From: WJMT01 sp964599635
GTDB lineage: Bacteria; Acidobacteriota; Aminicenantia; Aminicenantales; Aminicenantaceae
Direction: 5' to 3'
DNA length: 64,000 nt
Assembly: GCA_964599635.1 (NCBI GenBank)
Contig: CAZRGM010000013.1
Span: 1 to 64,000, forward strand
Part shown: positions 52,787 through 61,872 of the stretch, one piece after another
Numbering within the stretch: position 1 is the first letter of the stretch
How the letters are laid out: every line of letters begins with the position of its first letter
Position numbers and translations under genes: made by a program
The notes under the pieces: model-generated
What the model saw: the letters and a program-made list of their open reading frames with translations, nothing else
What the model was told of the DNA's origin: nothing
Databases searched by the model: none

Positions 52787-52828
52787 TAGCCATCATCTCC
52801 TTTTCTTATTCAACTTGAGTTATTTATA

Positions 52829-52897
52829 ATAGCCTGATTTATTCAGGTCAATGATTTTATTATAATACATCAGTCTTTTTTATGAATAGCATAGGTT
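52829..52897. repeat. Family A miniature copy
   Basis: Left end TAATAGCCTGATTTATTCAG and right end TTTTTATGAATAGCATAGGT face each other over about 30 bases, with the interior lost. It fills the 150 bp between mcmA1 and the SDR gene. Confidence 0.5.
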
Positions 52898-52936
52898 ATT
52901 TAAATTATCAAAAATAAAATATATTCTCAAACCACC

Positions 52937-53695
52937 TCAAGCACACAAGACAGAACCTCCATTCACATTAAGCACTTCACCGGTGATATGCCGTGCATAG
53001 TCAGATACGAGAAAAAGCACAGGTCCGGCAATATCTTCCGGAAGAGGAATTCTTTTTAAAGGGATACTCTCTTTAACTTTATTTTTAAAATCCTCATCCT
53101 TGAACACTTCAGAACACATATCTGTATCCACCCAACCAGGGGCCACACAATTGACCCTTATATTGAAAGGAGCCAGTTCCACAGCAAGAGATTTTGTTAA
53201 AGCCACCAATGCCCCCTTGCTTGAAGCATAATGGGAATGAAATGGCTCTCCCCTTATCGCTGCGGTAGATGATATATTGACAATATTTCCCTGGGTCACC
53301 TTCTTCATTATGGGAATCACAGAATTTGTGACATAAAAAACACTGTCTAAATTTATTTTTATGGTCTCCTCCCAAACCCTATAATCCATTTTTCCCATTT
53401 CTCCATAGGTCCAAATCCCAGCATTATTAACCAAAATATCCAGATGGCCCCAACGCTCCTCAATTTTATGAACCATGGACTCCGCATTTTCTCTCTGAGA
53501 GAGGTCTGCTTGAAAGATCAAACAATTTCTCTTGATTTTCTCTATATCTGATTTAACATCAAGAGCCGCTTGTTTGTTTTGAAAATAATTAACGGCTATA
53601 TCTGCCCCAGCCTCCGCCAGCAGCAAGGCAACGGCCCTTCCTATACCCCGCGAACCTCCTGTTACAAGAGCTTTTTTTCTGCTTAAATTGATCAT
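52937..53695 (-). CDS. Short-chain dehydrogenase/reductase (FabG-like)
   Basis: 252-residue classical SDR. NAD(P) motif TGGSRGIGRAV, NNAGIW, catalytic serine in NISSTAAI and YASSKGALVAL (YxxxK), then VNCVAPGWVDTDM. Could be 3-oxoacyl-ACP reductase or another alcohol dehydrogenase; no other fatty-acid genes are adjacent, so the substrate is open. 35 bp from acnB, so it is likely in the same transcript. Confidence 0.9.
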   Translation of the reverse strand: MINLSRKKALVTGGSRGIGRAVALLLAEAGADIAVNYFQNKQAALDVKSDIEKIKRNCLIFQADLSQRENAESMVHKIEERWGHLDILVNNAGIWTYGEMGKMDYRVWEETIKINLDSVFYVTNSVIPIMKKVTQGNIVNISSTAAIRGEPFHSHYASSKGALVALTKSLAVELAPFNIRVNCVAPGWVDTDMCSEVFKDEDFKNKVKESIPLKRIPLPEDIAGPVLFLVSDYARHITGEVLNVNGGSVLCA

Positions 53696-53730
53696 GGACT
53701 TTCCTCACAAAATATAAAATGCTTTCTTCT

Positions 53731-56289
53731 CTAACTTTTCACAATATCCCTCTCATACTCTAGATTGGATTTTTCCATTTCATCAAATTGGAGATATCTA
53801 TATATTTCTTTCTCATAAGGCTTTATTCTCTGGCGAAATATTGAGAAATAGATTTCTGGATCAGGCAGCTTTCCTTTCAATGCCGTGACAGCGGCAAGTT
53901 CGGCAGAACCAAGATAGACCCGAGTATCGTCTCCCATACGATTATCAAAGTTACGGGTAGATGTAGACAAAACTGTGGATTTGGGCCGAACGCGTGCCTG
54001 ATTCCCCATGCATAAGGAACATCCCGGAAGTTCAGTCCGAGCCCCCACCTTTGAATAGATAGCATAATATCCTTCTTTCTTTAATTGAGCTCTGTCCATT
54101 TTTGTAGGAGGCGTCAGCCAGACTCTGGTCTGAAGATAATTCTCATGCTCAAAAATTTTCCCTGCGGCTCTAAAATGACCAATATTCGTCATACAAGAAC
54201 CTATAAACACTTCATGGATCTGATCACCAGCCACTTCAGAAAGAAGTTTAACATCATCAGGATCATTGGGGCATGCAAGAATAGGTTCTTTGATTTCATC
54301 CAAATTGATTTCAAGGACCTCCGCATATTCTGCATTCGGATCTCTTTTCAGAAGAACCGGATTGTTCAACCACTCTTGACAGACTTTGATCCGCCTTTTT
54401 AATGCATCTGCATCCTGATACCCATCCTGTATCATACTTTCCATCAAAGCTATATTGCTTCTTAGATATCTCTTAACCTGTTCTTCACTGAGCTCAATGG
54501 CCCCTCCTGCAGCAGAACGTTCTGCTGTCGCATTGGTCAGTTCGAAAGCCTGTTCCACTGTTATTTCCGGAAGACCTTCCATCTCGATGATTCTTCCGTT
54601 AAAAACATTCTTCTTTCCTTCTTTCTCAACGGTCAACAGCCCCTTTTTTATGGCAAAAAAAGGAATTGAATTCACAACATCTCTCAAAGTAATACCGATT
54701 CTCATTTTGCCTGAAAACTTAACCAGAACAGACTCAGGCATGTCTAAAGGCATAAAGCCTAAAGTTCCTGCAAAAGCGATCAATCCTGAACCCGCGGGAA
54801 AACTCAATCCTAATGGAAAGCGGGTATGAGAATCTCCACCGGTTCCCATAGTATCAGGAACGAGAAACCGATTAATCCATGAATGGATAATGCCGTCACC
54901 TGGTCTGATAGCAACTCCCTTTCTTTCAGTCACAAATTTTGACAGTGATTCATGCATATCCACGTCCGCAGGTTTTGGATAAGCAGCCGTGTGACAAAAA
55001 GTCTGAAGAAACATGTCTGACTGGAACTGCCTACAAGCCAACTCTTTCAACTCATCAGCAGTCATCGGGCCTGTGGTGTCCTGTGAACCTACGGTAGTCA
55101 TCTTGGGTTCTACGGAAGAATCAGGAAGCACTCCTTTAACCCCACAGGCTTTCCCTACTATTTTCTGAGCTAGTGAAAAACCCTGACCTTTCCTGGGCAC
55201 AGGATTATCATGGGTTAAAAATATCTTTGAAGAAGATAATCCCAGTTCTTTTCTCGCTTTGTTGGTTAAAGACCGACCAATAATCAGGAAAACTCTCCCC
55301 CCTGCCCTATATTCATCCCTCAGTGTTTCAGGTTTTATTTTAAAATCCGTGATTTTATGACCCTCCTCATCCCTTATCTCACCTAAATCCATATGAAGAG
55401 TAATGACCTGCCTATTTTTTATCTTGGCAACATCACAAATAATAGGAAGACCCCCAGAATCTTCAACTGTATTGAAAAATATAGGGGCTATCAAACCTCC
55501 TATGACAATGCCTTCTCTCCTTTTATTTGGAACATAAGGAATATCCTGTCCTATATGCCACAAGAGCGAATTAGTGGCAGACTTTCGGGATGAACCCGTG
55601 CCCACTACATCTCCAACAAAGGCGACTCTGTATCCTTCTCTCTTGTATTTCCTTAGGGTCTCGATTCCATTCGGGAATCGAGTTTCTCCCATTGAGAGGG
55701 CATGAAGAGGGATATCCGGCCGGCTCCAGGCATGTTGTGCAGGGGAAAAATCATCGGTGTTGATTTCTCCTTCCACTTTAAAAACTTTTAAAATTATTTC
55801 TTGGGGAAATTCAGGTTTTGATTTAAACCATTCTCCCTCTGCCCAAGAATTAAGGACCTGTTCAGCATATCTATTTGTCTTGGCAAGTTGAGCAATCTTA
55901 TCAAAAGATTTATAGATTAAAACCGTGTTGCTTAAGGCTTGAGCTGCATCAGAAGCGAGCTGTTTCTTTTCCAAAAAAGAAATCAGGGGGCTGATATTAT
56001 ATCCACCTAACATCGTCCCCAACAAAAAAACAGCTTTTCCCCGATCGATAACAGGAGAAGATCTTTGGCCATCTGCGATTTGACTCAACCACTCTGCCTT
56101 GACTTTGGCTGATGGATCAACTCCCGGAGCAACCCGGTTGGATAATAAATCATCCAGTAAATCTTCCTTGCCTGCTGGAGGCCTCTCCAAATTTTCACAG
56201 ACTTTCTCCACCTGTTGTGCATTCAGTGGAAGAGGGGGAATCCCTAATTTTCTTCTCTCTTCTTCATGATCGAAATATGAATCTAACAT
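53731..56289 (-). CDS. acnB: Aconitate hydratase B (2-methylisocitrate dehydratase)
   Basis: Isomerises citrate and isocitrate; AcnB also handles 2-methylisocitrate, in line with the methylmalonyl-CoA genes alongside. 852 residues in AcnB order: N-terminal HEAT-like domain (about 1-160), swivel domain (about 165-370), then the catalytic part. Cluster cysteines are in FIGSCMTNIGHFRAAG and PGCSLCMGNQARV. AGGAG precedes the ATG. Divergent from icd, with a family A element between them. Confidence 0.97.
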   Translation of the reverse strand: MLDSYFDHEEERRKLGIPPLPLNAQQVEKVCENLERPPAGKEDLLDDLLSNRVAPGVDPSAKVKAEWLSQIADGQRSSPVIDRGKAVFLLGTMLGGYNISPLISFLEKKQLASDAAQALSNTVLIYKSFDKIAQLAKTNRYAEQVLNSWAEGEWFKSKPEFPQEIILKVFKVEGEINTDDFSPAQHAWSRPDIPLHALSMGETRFPNGIETLRKYKREGYRVAFVGDVVGTGSSRKSATNSLLWHIGQDIPYVPNKRREGIVIGGLIAPIFFNTVEDSGGLPIICDVAKIKNRQVITLHMDLGEIRDEEGHKITDFKIKPETLRDEYRAGGRVFLIIGRSLTNKARKELGLSSSKIFLTHDNPVPRKGQGFSLAQKIVGKACGVKGVLPDSSVEPKMTTVGSQDTTGPMTADELKELACRQFQSDMFLQTFCHTAAYPKPADVDMHESLSKFVTERKGVAIRPGDGIIHSWINRFLVPDTMGTGGDSHTRFPLGLSFPAGSGLIAFAGTLGFMPLDMPESVLVKFSGKMRIGITLRDVVNSIPFFAIKKGLLTVEKEGKKNVFNGRIIEMEGLPEITVEQAFELTNATAERSAAGGAIELSEEQVKRYLRSNIALMESMIQDGYQDADALKRRIKVCQEWLNNPVLLKRDPNAEYAEVLEINLDEIKEPILACPNDPDDVKLLSEVAGDQIHEVFIGSCMTNIGHFRAAGKIFEHENYLQTRVWLTPPTKMDRAQLKKEGYYAIYSKVGARTELPGCSLCMGNQARVRPKSTVLSTSTRNFDNRMGDDTRVYLGSAELAAVTALKGKLPDPEIYFSIFRQRIKPYEKEIYRYLQFDEMEKSNLEYERDIVKS

Positions 56290-56404
56290 GATTATAACTC
56301 CTGAAAATTATTATATTTATTTATGGGTCGATGATATAACAGAAAATACAAAAGTTCAAATTTTGTTCAAATCCGCACTCAATAAAATTTTTATTCTGAT
56401 TTAT

Positions 56405-56431
56405 TTGATTTTGCTTTAAAAAAATTATAAT
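56405..56431 (+). promoter_or_regulatory. Possible icd promoter upstream of the repeat
   Basis: TTGATT at 56405-56410, a short 15 bp spacer, then consensus TATAAT at 56426-56431. If used, the transcript would carry the whole family A element as its leader. Confidence 0.35.
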
Positions 56432-56440
56432 ATTTTCTCT

Positions 56441-56647
56441 AATCTTGATTATTCACGAGTCGAGATTAAAGAAAGTTTAACGAAATTCAACCAAATTTGG
56501 ATTTTGCATCGACTCCGCTAAGGAAAAAATGGCGATTAAAGCTAAGAATGAAAAAAAAAATCAATAATCACCTTTAAAAAAGGTTTTTTATCATTAAAAA
56601 TAATCATAATAACAACTTCGCCATTTTGGATGAATAGTCCAGATTAA
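56441..56647 (+). repeat. Family A element in the icd leader
   Basis: Left end TCTTGATTATTCACGAGTCG, arm AAAAAATGGCGATTAAAG, opposite arm TCGCCATTTTGG and right end TGAATAGTCCAGATTAA. The interior also holds a small hairpin, ACCTTTAAAAAAGGT. It ends 12 bp before the icd Shine-Dalgarno. The rest of 56290-56671 contains only the acnB upstream region and this element. Confidence 0.75.
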
Positions 56648-56671
56648 ATATCATTAACGGGAGGAATGAAT

Positions 56672-57886
56672 ATGGATAATGCCGCTATTGAAAAGGCAAA
56701 AGCCCATTTTGGTCAAATTGTAGAGGAACAGCTTCAAAGAATCGAAGAAATGAAAAAGCCTCAAGAATGGATTGACTTTAAAAAAACCAAACCCATTATC
56801 ATTGGTATTATCGGGGGAGACGGAATCGGCCCTTATATCGCTGAGGAGTCAAGAAAAATCCTTGAATTTCTGCTTAGAGAGGAAATCGACAGCGGGAAAG
56901 TAGAAATTAGAAATATTGAAGGTCTCACCATAGAGAATCGTTCAAGGCAAATGAAATCTATTCCTGATGATGTACTCGCTGATATAAAAAAATGTCATGT
57001 CACTCTCAAAGGCCCTACCACCACTCCCCGGAAAGGAGATCCCTGGCCCAATATAGAAAGCTGTAATGTCTCTATGCGACGCTATCTCGACCTTTTTGCT
57101 AATGTCAGGCCCGTCCGGGTCCCTAAAGAAGGAATCGATTGGATGTTTTTTCGGGAAAATACCGAAGGGGCTTACATCATGGGAAGTAAAGGCGTTAATG
57201 TCACCGATGACTTAGCTGTCGACTTTAAAGTCATCACATCACAAGGTTCAGAAAGAATTATTAGGCTTGCTTTTGACTATGCAAGAAGGAACAACATAAA
57301 TAAAGTTACTATTGTGACCAAGGCAAACGTCATAAAAACATCAGATGGGAAATTTCTTGATATGGGCTATCAAATAGCTAAAGAATATCCTGAAATAGAA
57401 TGTGATGATTGGTATATCGACATCATGACTGCTAAACTCGTGGACCCCAAACGAAGAACCCAGTTTAAAGTTCTGGTGCTCCCTAATTTATACGGAGACA
57501 TCCTCACAGACGAAGCTGCTGAATTTCAAGGGGGTGTGGGCACTGCCGGAAGTGCCAATATTGGAAAAAGATACGCCATGTTTGAAGCCATACATGGCTC
57601 TGCTCCCAGAATGGTCAGAGAAGGAAGAGCCAAATACGCCGATCCATGCAGTATGATTCGAGCCGCAGCCATGCTGATTGATCACATAGGTTACTCCCAT
57701 AGAGCCAAAAATCTTGAAATGGCTCTAGACGTATGCGGAAATTATGAAAAAAAATTAGTGATGACCGGCCGGGATACAGGCTGCACGGGAGCTGAATACG
57801 CTCAATATCTCATGGAGACCATGAAGGATCCTAACCTTAAACAAAAATGGGAAAATTATAGAAACGAGGAAATTTCAAAAAAATAA
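56672..57886 (+). CDS. icd: Isocitrate dehydrogenase (isocitrate/isopropylmalate family)
   Basis: Oxidises isocitrate to 2-oxoglutarate. 404 residues. Substrate residues in SCNVSMRRYLDLFANVRPVR (S, N and arginines), FFRENTEGAYIMG, and metal aspartates in LYGDILTDEAAEF; the cofactor loop is FEAIHGSAPRMVREG. Whether it uses NAD or NADP is uncertain. ATG 56672 is preferred over the in-frame ATG at 56666, since GGGAGG is seven bases before it. Followed 90 bp later by mdh. Confidence 0.92.
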   Translation: MDNAAIEKAKAHFGQIVEEQLQRIEEMKKPQEWIDFKKTKPIIIGIIGGDGIGPYIAEESRKILEFLLREEIDSGKVEIRNIEGLTIENRSRQMKSIPDDVLADIKKCHVTLKGPTTTPRKGDPWPNIESCNVSMRRYLDLFANVRPVRVPKEGIDWMFFRENTEGAYIMGSKGVNVTDDLAVDFKVITSQGSERIIRLAFDYARRNNINKVTIVTKANVIKTSDGKFLDMGYQIAKEYPEIECDDWYIDIMTAKLVDPKRRTQFKVLVLPNLYGDILTDEAAEFQGGVGTAGSANIGKRYAMFEAIHGSAPRMVREGRAKYADPCSMIRAAAMLIDHIGYSHRAKNLEMALDVCGNYEKKLVMTGRDTGCTGAEYAQYLMETMKDPNLKQKWENYRNEEISKK

Positions 57887-57931
57887 ATATCAATCAATGA
57901 AAACCAGAGACATTTCCCTTAAATTTCTCTC

Positions 57932-57960
57932 TTGGGGGAAATCAATATTTATCATAATAT
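57932..57960 (+). promoter_or_regulatory. Possible mdh promoter
   Basis: TTGGGG at 57932-57937, 17 bp spacer, TAATAT at 57955-57960, followed by AAGGAGG and the ATG at 57977. The -35 box is weak; read-through from icd is also possible. Confidence 0.4.
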
Positions 57961-57976
57961 ATAAAGGAGGAATCGA

Positions 57977-58906
57977 ATGAAAAAAAAGATAAGTGTTATT
58001 GGTGCCGGACATGTCGGTGAGGTCACAGCTTTTAGAATAGCTGAAAAAGAATTAGCCGAAGAAGTGGTTCTGCTTGACATTATCGAAGACATGCCCATAG
58101 GAAAAGGACTCGATATCAGAGAAGGAGGACCGGTCGGAAGATACGATACAAAAATATTCGGAACAAATTTATACCAGGATACAGCCGATTCCGACATTGT
58201 GGTTATCACAGCAGGTAAACCAAGAAAGCCTGGAATGAGCCGAGATGAACTGGTGGATTCCAACTTTAATATCGTCAAACCTGTGACTGAAAACGTGGCA
58301 AAATACTCACCTAATGCAATCCTTATAGTGGTCTCTAACCCTCTTGATGCCATGGCTTATACCGCATTAAAAGTCAGTGGATTTCCGAAAAATCGGGTTA
58401 TAGGGATGGCTGGTATTCTTGACACCACCCGATACAGAACTTTTATTTCTATGGAAACGAATATTTCAGTGGAAAGTATTCAAGCTCTGGTATTGGGAGG
58501 TCATGGAGACGACATGGTTCCCATTGTTCGTTATACCACCATTTCAGGGATTCCTGTTTCTCATTTTATTTCCAAAGAAAGACTCAATGAAATCGTTCAG
58601 AGAACGGCCGGCGGCGGCGGTGAGATTGTCAAATATCTTAAAACGGGAAGTGCTTACTATGCCCCTGCTCAGTCTATTACAGAGATGGTTGAATCCATAG
58701 CTAAAAATAAAAACAAAATTCTTCCCTGTACAGCCTATCTAGAAGGAGAATATGGAATCAGCGGCATTTATTTTGGAGTTCCTGTTAAACTTGGAGCGAA
58801 TGGAGTTGAAGAAATCATAGAAATCGATTTGAACGACGACGAAAAAGAAGCGATAAAAAAATCTGAAACCGCGGTTCGTAACGTTGTCAACACGTTAAAG
58901 TTATAA
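57977..58906 (+). CDS. mdh: Malate dehydrogenase (LDH-like)
   Basis: NAD enzyme between malate and oxaloacetate. 309 residues. NAD motif VIGAGHVGEVTA, substrate loop GKPRKPGMSRDEL with two arginines near each other (typical of MDH rather than LDH), VSNPLDAMAY and the catalytic histidine in LGGHGDDMVP. Strong SD. Ends two bases before the fumarase beta gene, so the two are translated together. Confidence 0.96.
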   Translation: MKKKISVIGAGHVGEVTAFRIAEKELAEEVVLLDIIEDMPIGKGLDIREGGPVGRYDTKIFGTNLYQDTADSDIVVITAGKPRKPGMSRDELVDSNFNIVKPVTENVAKYSPNAILIVVSNPLDAMAYTALKVSGFPKNRVIGMAGILDTTRYRTFISMETNISVESIQALVLGGHGDDMVPIVRYTTISGIPVSHFISKERLNEIVQRTAGGGGEIVKYLKTGSAYYAPAQSITEMVESIAKNKNKILPCTAYLEGEYGISGIYFGVPVKLGANGVEEIIEIDLNDDEKEAIKKSETAVRNVVNTLKL

Positions 58907-58908
58907 AA

Positions 58909-59460
58909 ATGGCAGAACATCATATAAAAACCCCTGTTTCAGATAAAATCATTGAAAAACTCCGCTCAGGTGATCAAATTTATATCACAGGCACATTGTA
59001 CACAGGAAGGGATTCCGCCCACAAAAAACTCATTGATCTGGTAGAAAAAGGAGAGCAGCTTCCGATTGATATAAAGGGACAGTTTATTTACTATGTCGGC
59101 CCCACCCCAGCTAGGCCTGGAAAAAGCATTGGTTCAGCAGGACCCACCACAAGTTACAGAATGGATTCATTTGCTCCAACTCTCCATAGACTGGGTTTAA
59201 AAGGAACCATTGGAAAAGGCTCTAGAAACAATGAAGTCAAAGAATCCTTAAAAAAATATAAGGCCGTGTATTTAGCCGCAGTAGGGGGTGCCGGAGCGCT
59301 CATCTCAAAAAGCGTTGAAAAAGCCGAAGTCGTTGCTTATCCAGAATTAGGGCCTGAAGCCATAAGAAAGATCCAAGTCAAGGAATTCCCCTGTATCGTG
59401 ATCAACGATATGCACGGCGGCGACCTTTACGAAGAAGGGAAAAAAAAGTACCAAATATAA
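58909..59460 (+). CDS. Class I fumarate hydratase, beta (C-terminal) subunit
   Basis: 183 residues: the swivel half of 4Fe-4S fumarase, with ITGTLYTGRDSAHKK, YYVGPTPARPGKSIGSAGPT and YLAAVGGAGALISKSV. It forms the active site with a cluster-carrying alpha chain. No alpha gene is in the window, though many bacteria place it directly upstream; here mdh takes that place. Tartrate dehydratase beta is the alternative, but the TCA neighbours favour fumarase. Confidence 0.9.
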   Translation: MAEHHIKTPVSDKIIEKLRSGDQIYITGTLYTGRDSAHKKLIDLVEKGEQLPIDIKGQFIYYVGPTPARPGKSIGSAGPTTSYRMDSFAPTLHRLGLKGTIGKGSRNNEVKESLKKYKAVYLAAVGGAGALISKSVEKAEVVAYPELGPEAIRKIQVKEFPCIVINDMHGGDLYEEGKKKYQI

Positions 59461-59534
59461 TCAGATAAAAGCACAATCTGAATAAGTCTGAAATCTTCAT
59501 AAAGAAGTCATGTCTATGATTTTCGAATGGTTGT

Positions 59535-59783
59535 TTACCTGGATGATGAACAAGCCAAGGTTGCTGCAGATGCAAGGCACAGGGCATGATGTCTTGGTCC
59601 TTCACTAAGGAAGGGTTAATTGTGAATAGTGAATGGTAAATAGAAAGAAAAAAAATGAAGGTAAAAAGATACAATTCACCATGTACCATTTTCAATTTAC
59701 TGCTTTCTAAGAAAATCCTGCATATCGTTGAAAATAAATTAATCATGAAAACATCGCCATTTTTTTATAAATAGGTCAGGTTT
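59535..59783 (+). repeat. Family A element carrying a family D insert
   Basis: Left end TACCTGGATGATGAACAAGC, then GTTGCTGCAGATGCAAGGC as in the copy at 63.8 kb. The interior is broken by family D (59616-59708). The right half GTTGAAAATAAATTAATCAT and ATCGCCATTTTTTTATAAAT closes with TAGGTCAGGTTTA. Its nine-codon frame reads MKTSPFFYK and ends in TAG. It fills most of 59461-59821, between fumarase beta and sucC. Confidence 0.75.
59616..59708. repeat. Family D heptamer-rich hairpin, nested in family A
   Basis: Left arm TTGTGAATAGTGAATGGTAA; right arm ACAATTCACCATGTACCATT followed by TTCAATTTAC; both built from GTGAATG-like units. The outside sequence resumes as family A on both sides, so D moved into A. 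Confidence 0.65.
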
Positions 59784-59821
59784 ATTTCTTTGTAAAAAAT
59801 ATAAAATAAAAAGGTTAAAAA

Positions 59822-60982
59822 ATGAAAATTCATGAATATCAAGCAAAAAGTATACTCAATAAGTTCGGCGTCAAAATCCCAAGAGGAGAAGTAACAAAAT
59901 CCGCCGGCCATGCCCGGGAAATCGCTGAAAAAATCGGGCCGAAGGTGGTTGTCAAAGCACAAATCCATGCCGGAGGAAGAGGCAAAGGTGGAGGAGTGAA
60001 GCTTGCTTCCAGTCCAGCTGAAGCTGAAAAAACAGCCGCTGATATCCTGGGCATGAATCTGGTGACACACCAAACAGGACCCGAAGGAAAGCTGGTTAAA
60101 CAAGTCCTGATAGAAGAAGCTCTCGATCTTGATAGAGAACTCTACATCGGCATTGTGATCGACAGAGCTTTAGAATCTCCTGTTGTGATGGCCTCTTCTG
60201 AGGGAGGTGTGGAAATAGAAAAGGTTGCGTCTGAAACTCCAGAACTGATTTTTAAGGAGTACATAAATCCAGCGACAGGCTTGTTGGGATTCCAAGCCAG
60301 GAAACTTGCTTTTAAACTCGGACTCAAAGGAGATACCTTCAAACAGGCTGTCCATTTTTTTCAAGCCCTCTATAAAGCATTCAGTTCTACAGATGCCTCC
60401 TTAACAGAGATCAATCCACTGCTGATCACCAAACAAGGTGACGTGATCGCTCTCGATGCAAAGATGAATTTTGATGACAATGCCCTAAAACGACATCCAG
60501 ACATATTGGATATGAGAGATCTGGACGAAGAAGAACCTATAGAGGTGGAAGCTTCAAAATATGATTTAAATTATATCAAACTGGATGGAAATGTCGGCTG
60601 TATGGTCAATGGAGCTGGTCTTGCCATGGCCACCATGGACATCATCATGCACACTGGAGGAATGCCCGCAAATTTCCTTGATGTCGGAGGAGGAGTTTCA
60701 GAGGAAGCCGTGACAAACGCTTTCAGAATCCTGGTTTCTGATAAAGATGTCAAAGCAGCCTTGATTAATATTTTCGGAGGAATTGTTAGATGCGATCTGG
60801 TTGCCAATGGAATTATCAAGGCGGCCAAAGAACTGGATATAAAAATTCCTATGGTCGTCAGACTAGAGGGAACCAATGTTGAAAAAGGCAAAAAAATTCT
60901 TGAAGAATCAGGACTTTCTTTTCAGGCAGCTTCAAGCATGAAAGAGGCAGCGGAATTAGTTGTTCCTCTTGCTAGAAAATAA
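59822..60982 (+). CDS. sucC: Succinyl-CoA ligase, beta subunit
   Basis: ATP-grasp subunit of succinyl-CoA synthetase. 386 residues. N-terminal MKIHEYQAKSILNKFGVKIP, nucleotide loop KAQIHAGGRGKGGGVKLA, metal site LTEINPLL, and GNVGCMVNGAGLAMATMD with GGGVSEEAVTNAF near the C-terminus. AAAAGG precedes the ATG. Eleven bases from sucD. Confidence 0.97.
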   Translation: MKIHEYQAKSILNKFGVKIPRGEVTKSAGHAREIAEKIGPKVVVKAQIHAGGRGKGGGVKLASSPAEAEKTAADILGMNLVTHQTGPEGKLVKQVLIEEALDLDRELYIGIVIDRALESPVVMASSEGGVEIEKVASETPELIFKEYINPATGLLGFQARKLAFKLGLKGDTFKQAVHFFQALYKAFSSTDASLTEINPLLITKQGDVIALDAKMNFDDNALKRHPDILDMRDLDEEEPIEVEASKYDLNYIKLDGNVGCMVNGAGLAMATMDIIMHTGGMPANFLDVGGGVSEEAVTNAFRILVSDKDVKAALINIFGGIVRCDLVANGIIKAAKELDIKIPMVVRLEGTNVEKGKKILEESGLSFQAASSMKEAAELVVPLARK

Positions 60983-60996
60983 TCAAGGAGGCAATG

Positions 60997-61872
60997 ATGA
61001 GTATCTTAATAGATGAAAACACAAGAGTCGTGGTGCAAGGGATCACAGGAAGTGAAGGGACTTTCCATACTCAAAAAATGCTGGAATACAAAACAAATGT
61101 AGTGGCGGGAGTGACCCCTGGAAAAGGGGGGACATCCCACCTAGGAGTCCCTGTTTATAACACTGTCGAAGAAGCGGTCCAAAAGCAGAGAGCCAATGCT
61201 TCTGCCATATTTGTGCCGCCTTTTTTTGCCGCTGATGCTGTGATGGAAGCCGCTGACTCTGGAGTGAATCTCATAGTGTGCATCACAGAAGGCATCCCAA
61301 CCTTTGACATGATCCAGGTCAAACAATTCTTATCAAAGAAAGGCTGCCGCCTAATTGGACCTAATACCCCTGGGATTATATCTCCAGGAAAATGTAAAAT
61401 TGGAATTATGCCCGGCCATATTCATACCCAAGGTTCAGTCGGGATCATATCCCGCTCAGGGACTCTAACCTATGAAGCGGTTCAACAAGTCTCCCTGCAG
61501 GGCTTTGGTCAATCGACCGCTGTAGGTATTGGAGGGGACCCCATAGTCGGTCAAAAATTCATCGATCTCCTAAAACTCTTCAAAGAAGATGATGAAACAG
61601 AAGCCGTTATTCTTATTGGTGAGATCGGGGGAACAGCTGAAGAAGAAGCTGCGGAATACATCAAAAGAGATTTTCCAAAACCAGTGGTCAGCTTCATTGC
61701 TGGGCAAACTGCTCCCCCGGGACGTCGTATGGGACACGCTGGAGCTATTATTTCAGGCGGGAAAGGAACTGCTGAAGAAAAAATGAAAACTCTCAAAGAA
61801 GCTGGAGTCTTAGTGGCTAAATCCCCTGCCGATATAGGGGGCATGGTCAAACAAGCCCTCAGCCAGGAATAG
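60997..61872 (+). CDS. sucD: Succinyl-CoA ligase, alpha subunit
   Basis: CoA-binding and catalytic subunit. 291 residues. VVVQGITGSEGTFHTQKM binds CoA; the phosphorylated histidine is in GRRMGHAGAIISGGKG. ATG 60997 is preferred over ATG 60994 on spacing from GGAGG. The stop TAG (61870-61872) is part of the terminal repeat of a family C element. With acnB, icd, mdh and fumarase beta it covers much of the TCA cycle. Confidence 0.97.
   Translation: MSILIDENTRVVVQGITGSEGTFHTQKMLEYKTNVVAGVTPGKGGTSHLGVPVYNTVEEAVQKQRANASAIFVPPFFAADAVMEAADSGVNLIVCITEGIPTFDMIQVKQFLSKKGCRLIGPNTPGIISPGKCKIGIMPGHIHTQGSVGIISRSGTLTYEAVQQVSLQGFGQSTAVGIGGDPIVGQKFIDLLKLFKEDDETEAVILIGEIGGTAEEEAAEYIKRDFPKPVVSFIAGQTAPPGRRMGHAGAIISGGKGTAEEKMKTLKEAGVLVAKSPADIGGMVKQALSQE

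Noticed and set aside
58909..59460. Fumarase beta gene as a truncated fumarase pseudogene
   Set aside because: Length, start and stop match the separate beta subunits of two-chain fumarases; the alpha subunit is simply encoded elsewhere.
59616..59708. Heptamer repeats as a possible CRISPR array
   Set aside because: Units are seven bases with no spacers and no cas genes nearby.
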